Below are positions 57,292 to 64,000 of a stretch of 64,000 nucleotides of DNA, piece after piece. The notes under the pieces are model-generated. The model worked only from the letters and a program-made list of their open reading frames with translations, was not told the DNA's origin and made no database searches. Source of the DNA: Marinobacterium lutimaris (GTDB lineage: Bacteria > Pseudomonadota > Gammaproteobacteria > Pseudomonadales > Balneatricaceae); the NCBI RefSeq assembly GCF_900108065.1, contig NZ_FNVQ01000002.1, forward strand, positions 682,001-746,000, written 5' to 3'. Position numbers and translations under genes: made by a program. Each line of letters opens with the position of its first letter. Within the stretch, counting starts at the first letter, position 1.

Positions 57292-58668
57292 TCACTTAGC
57301 CGGAAAAATCCCCTTCTCAATAACCCCATGTACCCCCCAGTTGCCATCCACAACCTGGGTCACGCCGAAGTCGGCGGCCACCGACATCAGGGAGATCGCT
57401 TCATCTTCGCTGAGGCCCTTGGTAGTCATCAGGAAGGTGCGCATCTTGCGGAAGGCATCACGCATCGCCTTGTCGATGGAAGACTGGGAATAGATATCGC
57501 TTTGCGCGCTCTCGCCCAGTTCCTCCAGATAGTTGGCGTAGCTGAAGCCGTGCACCACGTATTCCGAATCGGTTTCCAGCAGCGGGAAGTCCAGGCCTTC
57601 CATCACGGTGTCGGCCAGCTCATCCTTCTTATGCAGGATCACCTGCACAACGCCGGTGTAGGAGGTTTCGATGGCGGTACCGGCCAGCTCGGAATCGCCC
57701 TGGGCGGCGTGCGGGTCGCCTGCGCTGAGCAGTGCGCCTTCCACTGCGATCGGGTAGTACATGGTGCCGCCCTTGCCGATACGCCAGTTGTCGATGTTGC
57801 CGCCAAAGTAACCGGGCGGCACGGTATCGACGAAGTCAGCCTCGGCCGGTGCCACGCCCATGGTGCCGAAGTGCGGACGTACCGGGATGCGTACGCCCTC
57901 CAGCACGTTCATATCCTTCTCGATAGTGCTGTGATCCACCGGTACGCCGGGGTAGTCGATGGTTTCATGCAGCACGCCGTCCGGGTCGGTCTGGGGCACC
58001 CAGTTGTACTTATACACAGCCTGGGCCCAGTTGGTGGCGCCAGTGGCGTCCATCTCATAAATGGTGATCACCTCCCGCGGCTTGGGCTCTTCGATCAGGT
58101 CGTTGTAGTGGAAACCCCACCAGGCCGCGGCATTACTGCCGAAGGTTTTGCCTGCGTATTCCGGGTTCTGTGAAGGACGAGGCGTCATATCCAGAATCTT
58201 CACCTCCAGAATATCGCCCGGCTCCGCCCCGCAGACATAAATCGGCCCAGTGAGCACATGCACACCAAAGCCTTCACCGGCGCCACGTCCGAGAATGGAT
58301 GCATCCACAGGGCCAGCACCACGTCGGTTGACGCCCTTATCGCCCTTTTCCCACTTGAACACGCTTTCCGCGCCGGCATCGCCTTCGATCATGCGCGAGG
58401 CATCGTCGTTGGCATGGTGGGTGAGGGTTTCGATGGTGACGAAATCACCGGACTGCACCGCAATCTGCGGCTCCACTTCCTTACTGAAATAGCCCCAGTG
58501 CACCGTGTCACTGTTGGCTGCAAGCAGGTGATGTTGCGGGACGCCCGACGGGGTTTCACATTCAATCGCAAGGGCAGGTGCACTGATACTTAACGCGAGA
58601 GCGGACAGGGTCAGGTTTTTAACCACCTTTCCCTTCTGATGAGTTGAAGCCGGTTGAATCTTCATCAT
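57292..58668 (-). CDS. Acetamidase/formamidase family protein with signal peptide
   Basis: This 458-residue FmdA/AmdA-family protein (amide hydrolysis to acid and ammonia) starts at the ATG 58668 behind GAGGA. Unlike the usual cytoplasmic enzymes, it opens with a Sec signal peptide (NLTLSALALSISAPALA), suggesting periplasmic action. Conserved segments are DTVHWGYFSKEVEP, VLTGPIYVCGAEPGDILEV, FGTMGVAPAE and AGDPHAAQGDSELAGTAIE. It is a single gene with its own terminator. Substrate unknown. Confidence 0.88.
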   Translation of the reverse strand: MMKIQPASTHQKGKVVKNLTLSALALSISAPALAIECETPSGVPQHHLLAANSDTVHWGYFSKEVEPQIAVQSGDFVTIETLTHHANDDASRMIEGDAGAESVFKWEKGDKGVNRRGAGPVDASILGRGAGEGFGVHVLTGPIYVCGAEPGDILEVKILDMTPRPSQNPEYAGKTFGSNAAAWWGFHYNDLIEEPKPREVITIYEMDATGATNWAQAVYKYNWVPQTDPDGVLHETIDYPGVPVDHSTIEKDMNVLEGVRIPVRPHFGTMGVAPAEADFVDTVPPGYFGGNIDNWRIGKGGTMYYPIAVEGALLSAGDPHAAQGDSELAGTAIETSYTGVVQVILHKKDELADTVMEGLDFPLLETDSEYVVHGFSYANYLEELGESAQSDIYSQSSIDKAMRDAFRKMRTFLMTTKGLSEDEAISLMSVAADFGVTQVVDGNWGVHGVIEKGIFPAK

Positions 58669-58841
58669 TCCTCGTACCTCCGTAGTTAACTGGCGAATAG
58701 ATGTAAGCAGCATGCATGCCATGGAGAGGTATCACAGGCGGGCTATAAATCACTCGACAAAACAAACACTTAAAGATTTTTGAAAACTTAAGCCCCTTAC
58801 ATCCGGGCATAATCTGGTTTTCACGCCCGTATCCAAGCGCC

Positions 58842-58851
58842 TTGTATACAA
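58842..58851. promoter_or_regulatory. TTGTATACAA palindrome upstream of the acetamidase gene
   Basis: A perfect 10-base palindrome 174 bases upstream of the start. The sequence resembles operators of FCD-type GntR regulators such as MatR (from memory). No GntR gene is in the window. Confidence 0.35.
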
Positions 58852-58904
58852 AACGACCAGTTATAGTGCGAAATAAACTGCTAACCATCCGCCTTCCCAA
58901 AAAG

Positions 58905-59165
58905 CCAACTAATTGCACCCCATTCCCCTTCAGCGCAGCCGAGCATCGCAGACTGAAAGAGGAAAAGGGATGGGCTGTTTGAGCCGCGAAGCGGCGACTT
59001 CCTTAAAGGTGGAAAGCCTTCTCGCTCTTTCAGACGAGAAGCACAGGGCAATCGGCGTAGCCGATCAAGCTGTCGGGGCGGCTTGGGATTAGCAAGGGTA
59101 TTGGGCGTCCAATACCCTTGCTTCGCCAGCAGGCGAAACCTTCATCCAAGCAGTGCTGCCAGCAC
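58905..59165 (+). repeat. ~245-bp structured repeat, copy C (divergent)
   Basis: Same plan as copies B and D, but the main hairpin is AAGGGTATTGG-GCGT-CCAATACCCTT (59094-59119), changed on both arms. The GGGATGGG arm has lost its partner. The outer CTGAAAGAG/CTCTTTCAG, TCGGC/GCCGA, TCGCC/GGCGA and GTGCT/AGCAC stems are kept. Confidence 0.88.
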
Positions 59166-59536
59166 AGCTAAATCAGCCAGACTCAACACCCACAAAGTTA
59201 GCAATCTGGGCTAACCTTCCCCCACGTCATTTCCGTATCCGGTTGCTCACAAAGTCCCCTCTATGCACTGCTTCGCACCAAACATGCTCGCGTTATTAAT
59301 GAGGCGTAATCATGGAATTCAGAAATCCAATTATTACTTATGACCCTTATCGATTAGTGCTGTCGAAACACAGCGGCTAATTTTTGACTGCTCTTTGCGA
59401 TAACCTCCTCAGCCAGTTATGCAGTGTTATGCGGGCGTCAGAGTCGCAAGACACGAACTCTTTTTACTCTGATTTCCTCAAGAAACGCTGACGTTTTGAA
59501 GAGCTAGAATCAACCCATCACCCTGGAGCCTTGACT
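59166..59536. other. Intergenic stretch without recognised content
   Basis: 371 bases between repeat copy C and the aldo/keto reductase. It is AT-richer than the genes around it. I see no ORF, tRNA, terminator or convincing promoter consensus. Confidence 0.5.
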
Positions 59537-60406
59537 ATGGAATATGCAACATTAAGTAACGATCTCAAGATGCCTATGGAAGGGTTCGGCGTCTTTAAAG
59601 TCACCGACAAAGAAGAGTGCAAACAGTCGATCCTGACGGCCATTCGTACCGGCTATCGTCTGATCGATACGGCTGCGGTATACGGCAATGAAGATGCGGT
59701 CGGTGAGGCGGTACGCGAGGCGATCGCAGAAGGGCTGTGCACACGCGAAGAGCTGTTTATCACCTCCAAGCTCTGGGTGCAGGATATGGCCAACTACGAT
59801 ATGGCCAAAGCGGCGATCGATGCCTCCCTGGAGCGCACCGGCCTTGAGTATATCGACCTCTACCTGCTGCATCAGGCGATGCGCGACTACTTCAGCGCCT
59901 GGCGTGCTCTGGAAGATGCCTACGAAGAGGGCAAACTGAAAGCGATCGGCGTTTCCAACTTCTACGCGCACGTACTGGCCAACTTCTGCGAAACGGTAAA
60001 AATCAAGCCGATGGTCAACCAGGTTGAACTGCACCCGTTCTTTGCGCAGCCCGCTGCCCTGGAAACCATGAAGCACTACAACGTGCACCCGGAGGCGTGG
60101 GCACCGCTGGGTGGCGGCCGGTATAACCCGTTCGACAGCGAAGTACTGCAGAAGATCGCTGCAGAACATGACCGTTCCATCGCTCAGGTGGTACTGCGCT
60201 GGAATATTCAGCGCGGCGTAACGGTGATCCCCAAGTCCACCAACCCGAACCGTATCGAAGAAAACTTCGCGGTATGGGATTTCGAGCTGAGCGCTGCCGA
60301 AATGGAGCAGATCGCCAGCCTCGATATGGGCTATGTGGGCGAAGCGGTTAAGCACTTTGAGCCCGAGTTTGTACGTGGCTGCCTGGGCGTAAAGATCCAC
60401 GACTGA
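59537..60406 (+). CDS. Aldo/keto reductase
   Basis: An NADPH-dependent carbonyl reductase of 289 residues. The ATG at 59537 has GGAG eight bases upstream; a TTG two codons earlier is less likely. The catalytic tetrad is present: Asp and Tyr in LIDTAAVYGNEDAVG, Lys in FITSKLWVQD, His in IDLYLLHQAM. The cofactor end has GVTVIPKSTNPNRIEENF. It is closest in style to the 2,5-diketogluconate reductase subfamily; the substrate is unknown. It is flanked by repeat copies C and D. Confidence 0.93.
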   Translation: MEYATLSNDLKMPMEGFGVFKVTDKEECKQSILTAIRTGYRLIDTAAVYGNEDAVGEAVREAIAEGLCTREELFITSKLWVQDMANYDMAKAAIDASLERTGLEYIDLYLLHQAMRDYFSAWRALEDAYEEGKLKAIGVSNFYAHVLANFCETVKIKPMVNQVELHPFFAQPAALETMKHYNVHPEAWAPLGGGRYNPFDSEVLQKIAAEHDRSIAQVVLRWNIQRGVTVIPKSTNPNRIEENFAVWDFELSAAEMEQIASLDMGYVGEAVKHFEPEFVRGCLGVKIHD

Positions 60407-60475
60407 TCCCGCGATCAAGCGCTGTGAGTGCTTTTGGAAATCGGAGCCCAAGCAAGATCTCCCAGTGACCCCAAA

Positions 60476-60724
60476 CCATCTGATCGCACCCCATTCCCCT
60501 TCAGCGCAGCCGAGCATCGCAGGCTGAAAGAGGAATAAGGGACGGGCTGTTTGAGCCGCGAAGCGGTGAGTTTCCCGTCCCGCTCTTTCAGACGAGAAGC
60601 ACAGGGTAATCGGCGCAGCCGATCAAGCTGTCGGGGCGGCTTAGGATTGTTAAGGATCTTGGCCGTCCAAGATCCTTGACTCGCCAGCAGGCGAAAGGTG
60701 CGCTAAGCCAGTGCTCCAATGCAC
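60476..60724 (+). repeat. ~245-bp structured repeat, copy D
   Basis: Almost identical to copy B. The main hairpin AAGGATCTTGG-CCGT-CCAAGATCCTT (60652-60677) is perfect. The loop of the TCGGC/GCCGA stem differs (GCA for GTA), and the end hairpin is GTGC/GCAC. It lies between convergent genes. Confidence 0.9.
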
Positions 60725-60727
60725 AAA

Positions 60728-61522
60728 TTACCTGCCGCCCCACTCCACAAGCGTATCAACAACCCACTCCCCCGCATCATGCGTCAAATCATGCCCCGCC
60801 TCGGGATGTGCCCTCAGCTCCACACCCCAGCGCCTCGCTATCGCCGCACTGCAATCCGGATTCACCAGGCGATCCCCCAAGCCGCTGATCACCAGCGTAT
60901 TGGCCACTGGCGTCTGATCCGGCGCTCGAAACCGGGCCGCCGCGGCCAGTTGCCGGGCAAAGTTGGACGGGCTTAGCGGACACTCCAGGGAATAACCTAC
61001 CCATTCATCCACCCGCGCCTGCCGATCTTCCGAGCGTTCGCAAATCAGATCAAACACCCGCACTTCGCGCTGTTCGGTGGTCAGCCGCAGGGAGCCCATC
61101 AGCGACAGAAAAGCGTTGGGCCAGAGCCGCTTCCACGGCGGGCTGAAGTTGCCGAAGCTGGAGTTGGCCAGTACCAAGGCACTGACCTCCTGTGGATAAA
61201 GCCGCGCCCACTCGGTGGCGATCATGCCCCCCATGGAGAGCCCCAGCAGATTAACCGGGGCACGGTAGCCTATCTCCCGCCTTACCCTTTCCAACGTTGC
61301 ACTGATGCTCAGCGGGCTGGCTTCGCCGTTGAGCCTGCCGTTGCCCGGTGTATCGGGGCAGAACACCTCTACGCCCAGTGCTGTGCTTAACTGCTCGGGG
61401 AAGTCACCCCAGTGGCGGCTCTCCCGCGCCAGCCCGCGCAACAGAATCCAGGGGGCATCATTTTTCAGTTCGGTTTTCTGTTCGTTTTTCTCGATTGGCA
61501 TGCTCTGGCGTTCCCCGGTCAT
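60728..61522 (-). CDS. Alpha/beta hydrolase
   Basis: A 264-residue single-domain hydrolase. The nucleophile elbow is GLSMGGMIATEW (Ser), the acid is probably the Asp in SGLGDRLVNP, and the histidine is in EAGHDLTHDAG. It resembles BioH-like or lipolytic esterases; RGLARESRHWG carries the oxyanion region. Its start overlaps the M14 peptidase stop by 4 bases, so the two are co-expressed. Substrate unknown. Confidence 0.85.
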   Translation of the reverse strand: MTGERQSMPIEKNEQKTELKNDAPWILLRGLARESRHWGDFPEQLSTALGVEVFCPDTPGNGRLNGEASPLSISATLERVRREIGYRAPVNLLGLSMGGMIATEWARLYPQEVSALVLANSSFGNFSPPWKRLWPNAFLSLMGSLRLTTEQREVRVFDLICERSEDRQARVDEWVGYSLECPLSPSNFARQLAAAARFRAPDQTPVANTLVISGLGDRLVNPDCSAAIARRWGVELRAHPEAGHDLTHDAGEWVVDTLVEWGGR

Positions 61523-62619
61523 CCCTGTTTTTCCTCTTCCAGCCAGCGGCGTTCGGCGTTGCGATGATGGCGCTGACGCTCCTGCTCCAGCGGCAGCCAG
61601 TTCTGCCAGGAGCGCACGGCGTTGATCATAAATTCCAGCAGCAGATGATGCCGGCGCAGGGTGCGCTTCTGCCGGTGCGGCACCAGGGGGTTAAACAGCC
61701 CCTTGTAGCTGGTGAGCTGACGAAGGTTTTTCTTCACCCAGAGCCAGGACCCCATCTCCAGCGTCAGCGGCAGAAACACCTGGCCGGCGCGTTCCAGATG
61801 TTCGCTGTAGAGGTAATCCCAAAGGTCGCCATGGGTACGGTAGTGGTGAAACTGGGGCTCAAACAGGTAAGGATGGTTCGGATGCGCCTTCTCAAACAGA
61901 CGCACCATGGCGTGCAGTTCGGCGGCGTGTTCCATCATCCTCAGGTCATTGGCGTAGGGAAACCAGACCCGGTCACGCATACCAAAACCGGAGTGGCAGT
62001 CCAGCGCCAGCGTAAACGGGGCGTGCTCGATCTGCCGGCTGACCAGTTCGCAGAGCGCCTCGGCCTCGGCCTCCATCGGGTCGCCCTTGCGGCCGCGATA
62101 CCAGGGCAGCCAGCGGCTATAGCGATGACCGGACACCAGCCAGGGACGGGGCGCCAGCGCATCCACCGGCGCGTTGCGCATCAGATCGACACCCTGGCCG
62201 TTGCTGCGCAGCCCCCTGGCCATCCCCACCGGGTTCACCAGCGGAACCATCACCAGGCGCATTTTGGTCAGCGAATGGTTTAGCCCTTCATCCCACTTCA
62301 GGCGACTGATCAGGGTACCCAGCTGGGCCAGCAGCAGCTGGGTGCCAATCCGCTCGATGCCGTGCACACCGCCGCTGAGAAGCAGCACCGGTGCATCTTT
62401 GGCGGTGCTGCCCAGCTCCAGGCTGTAGACCGGCAACACCAGCCCACCCTCCGGCGCCTTGCCGTCGAGTACCTCTGTCAGCACCTCGACCCGAAACGCA
62501 TCCCCTCCCTTGTGGATAAGCTTTTCCAGCAGGCGCATCTCCGGCAACCGGTCACGGTAGTACTGCTGCCTGAGTGTCTGTTCACGATCCAGTGTGTCCG
62601 GTTGGGTAAGCGTATCCAT
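61519..62619 (-). CDS. M14-family zinc carboxypeptidase
   Basis: About 366 residues from the ATG at 62619 (MDTLTQPDTLDREQ); 25 upstream codons are less convincing. The zinc site is SGGVHGIERIG (HxxE), with the third ligand in LALDCHSGFG. The catalytic glutamate is probably in LPLTLEMGSW. This matches the succinylglutamate-desuccinylase-like/M14 group. Substrate unknown; an amidase or peptidase role is possible. It is coupled to the hydrolase downstream. Confidence 0.88.
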   Translation of the reverse strand: MDTLTQPDTLDREQTLRQQYYRDRLPEMRLLEKLIHKGGDAFRVEVLTEVLDGKAPEGGLVLPVYSLELGSTAKDAPVLLLSGGVHGIERIGTQLLLAQLGTLISRLKWDEGLNHSLTKMRLVMVPLVNPVGMARGLRSNGQGVDLMRNAPVDALAPRPWLVSGHRYSRWLPWYRGRKGDPMEAEAEALCELVSRQIEHAPFTLALDCHSGFGMRDRVWFPYANDLRMMEHAAELHAMVRLFEKAHPNHPYLFEPQFHHYRTHGDLWDYLYSEHLERAGQVFLPLTLEMGSWLWVKKNLRQLTSYKGLFNPLVPHRQKRTLRRHHLLLEFMINAVRSWQNWLPLEQERQRHHRNAERRWLEEEKQG

Positions 62620-62762
62620 CTCGTTGATCCGGCCTGATCCAAGTCGTTTGAATCCAGTGTAGTCCTCAGCGTGTGGGGCAAACTGCGCGTACATAGCACT
62701 GCGCCCCTCAACCGCTCTACAATACTAGCCACGCCCTATTTCAGCCCTGCTACGCTATCGCC

Positions 62763-63278
62763 ATGAATCAGCCCAAAACCACCAATTACCTCAGCTGCTA
62801 CAGCCCCGATATCCAGCAGCAGGCCAAGTCCCTGCTCGATAACGAAAAGACCGGCCCCTGGCTGCTAAAGAAATATCCCCAGCCCCATGAGCTTAGCTCG
62901 GAAAAGGCGCTGTATGACTACGCCCAGGGGATCAAGAACCAGTTTATGCGCAGCTCGTCGCCGATCAGCAAGGTGATCTACGACGACAAGATCCATGTGA
63001 TCAACAACGCGCTGGGGCTGCACACCTATGTGTCGCGGGTGCAGGGCAACAAGCTGAAGGCGAAAAACGAGATCCGGGTGTCATCCCTGTTCCGGCGGGT
63101 GCCGGAGCCACTGCTGCGGATGATCCTGGTACATGAACTGGCGCATCTGCGCGAGAAGGAACACAACAAGGCGTTCTACAAGCTCTGCAGCTATATGGAA
63201 CCGGATTACCATCAGCTGGAGTTCGACCTGCGGCTGTATCTCTGTCACCGGGATCGGTTTGGGGAGTTGTGGGGTTGA
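62763..63278 (+). CDS. YgjP-like metallopeptidase-domain protein
   Basis: A 171-residue protein with the zinc motif VHELAHLREKEHNKAFYKLC (HExxH plus the following His) near residues 122-142, as in the YgjP/DUF45 (M48-like) family. The N-terminus is variable and helical. It diverges from the M14 gene. Biological role not established. Confidence 0.88.
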   Translation: MNQPKTTNYLSCYSPDIQQQAKSLLDNEKTGPWLLKKYPQPHELSSEKALYDYAQGIKNQFMRSSSPISKVIYDDKIHVINNALGLHTYVSRVQGNKLKAKNEIRVSSLFRRVPEPLLRMILVHELAHLREKEHNKAFYKLCSYMEPDYHQLEFDLRLYLCHRDRFGELWG

Positions 63279-63352
63279 TCAACGGGCGTCGCTGACTTCC
63301 CTTGCCAAGACGCTTAGGCTATTGAACAGCAAGTAAGCGAGGAGAGCTGAAT

Positions 63353-63529
63353 ATGGATGACTCATTGTTCGATGCGCTTTGCCAAAGCGTCCGGGAAGCC
63401 GGAGCTATGCGTCGAGGTGAGAAACAGGCGAGCCGCGAGACGACAGCTTATGCGCAGGATGCTAAGGCGACCAGCAAGCTCGGAACTACTGGGAAAGAGA
63501 GCGGGACGCCACCATTGAAAAAACTATGA
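63353..63529 (+). pseudogene. Remnant resembling the N-terminus of an XRE-type antitoxin
   Basis: 58 codons starting at ATG behind GGAGAG: MDDSLFDALCQSVREAGAMR then RGEKQASRETTAYAQDAKA. This resembles the N-terminal segment of HigA/NadS-type antitoxins. It runs out before the expected helix-turn-helix, so it is probably truncated or frameshifted. No toxin gene lies beside it. Confidence 0.45.
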
Positions 63530-63540
63530 GGTTACCCTCT

Positions 63541-63882
63541 TTAGACCTTCGTGCGCTTTATTTCAGCCGCAATATCACGCAGTGATAAATTGCTCTCTCC
63601 GCTTCGCTCCCCGTCCAGCACAGCCGCTTTCAGTTCAGACCCGTGTCGATCATCTATTGTTGCGGCCTTGATATGTGCCACCGATTGCAGCAGGCGCGCT
63701 GCGTTGGACGGGCTATTGAGCAGGTGAAGGGTCTCTATCATGCCATCGTAGTCACGCTTGGACAGAATAACTACTGGCTCTCCTTGACGCCTTTTTAGCA
63801 AAGCAGGCTCATGAGACTCACAGACTTCATCCATTACCTGCTCTAAATCGAAACTCGCATCACTGAAGGAAATAACATTCAT
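63541..63882 (-). CDS. Phd/YefM-family antitoxin without visible toxin
   Basis: A 113-residue protein. The Phd/YefM DNA-binding domain is clear in residues 1-70 (ISFSDASFDLEQVMDEVCES, RRQGEPVVILSKRDYDGMIE, TLHLLNSPSNAARLL). The C-terminus is longer than YefM and differs from it. A RelE/YoeB toxin would be expected just downstream (below 63541), but only the XRE-like remnant on the other strand is there. Confidence 0.85.
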   Translation of the reverse strand: MNVISFSDASFDLEQVMDEVCESHEPALLKRRQGEPVVILSKRDYDGMIETLHLLNSPSNAARLLQSVAHIKAATIDDRHGSELKAAVLDGERSGESNLSLRDIAAEIKRTKV

Positions 63883-63941
63883 CGTTCCGCAGCCCGTTTT
63901 AGTCTCAGTTGAGTATTGAAGCCAGGCCCTTACTGGACTGA

Positions 63942-64000
63942 CTACTCATCCTCCATCCCCGCCTTCAACCGTTCCCGCCGCTTCTCTTCATCACGCAGGA
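63942..64000 (-). CDS. 3' end of an unidentified gene
   Basis: An open frame entering from the right edge gives the C-terminal residues LRDEEKRRERLKAGMEDE and a TAG stop. The charged helical tail does not identify a family. Confidence 0.45.
   Translation of the reverse strand, partial: LRDEEKRRERLKAGMEDE

Noticed and set aside
53234-60724. CRISPR array
   Set aside because: The four repeats are ~245 bp and kilobases apart in two orientations, with no spacers or cas genes.

Overview
This window is a chromosomal segment of a marine, polarly flagellated gammaproteobacterium. An Oceanospirillales relative such as Marinobacterium is my best guess (inference). The pointers are the recA-recX-alaS-lysC-csrA-tRNA order, the sodium-pumping oxaloacetate decarboxylase, flagellar genes with sigma-54 and FliA promoters, and CheV/CheR beside flgB. 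No ribosomal RNA or other species marker is present.

Bases 1-25,600 form a flagellar and chemotaxis cluster. The left edge carries fliD (cut by the window), flaG and fliC, with a textbook FliA promoter in front of fliC. Divergent from fliC is a 1,144-residue protein joining TPRs, an O-GlcNAc-transferase-type domain and two methyltransferase-like domains, followed by a FliT-like protein. Rod, hook and ring genes flgBCDE and flgFGHIJKL follow on the minus strand, each set with a recognisable sigma-54 promoter. Then come cheR, cheV, flgA, flgM-flgN (FliA promoter), a tRNA-Arg and a pseudo-receiver/TPR protein.

Bases 25,600-42,500 are mostly core genome. They hold a possible structured small RNA, a histone-deacetylase-family gene, a REP-like cluster, oadGAB, thiI, three tRNA-Arg and one tRNA-Ser, csrA, lysC, alaS, recX, recA (LexA box) and pncC. 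A heavy-metal two-component system and a CopK-like periplasmic protein follow, and they share an operator-like motif.

Bases 42,500-53,200 form a pyrimidine-use island. An NMT1-type ABC transporter, dihydropyrimidinase, a RutR-like TetR regulator, PreT/PreA dihydropyrimidine dehydrogenase and an M20 amidohydrolase together convert uracil or thymine to beta-amino acids. Three RutR-like operators sit in the two intergenic gaps.

Bases 53,200-60,730 are accessory. Three integron-type attC sites each follow a minus-strand gene (P-loop ATPase, membrane protein, PD-(D/E)XK nuclease) and no integrase is visible, so this looks like an orphan cassette array. Around it and the next two genes lie four copies of a ~245-bp highly folded repeat whose stems show compensatory changes. 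Both are the best candidates for something new. The right edge carries an acetamidase, an aldo/keto reductase, an alpha/beta hydrolase, an M14 peptidase, a YgjP-like peptidase and toxin-antitoxin remnants.
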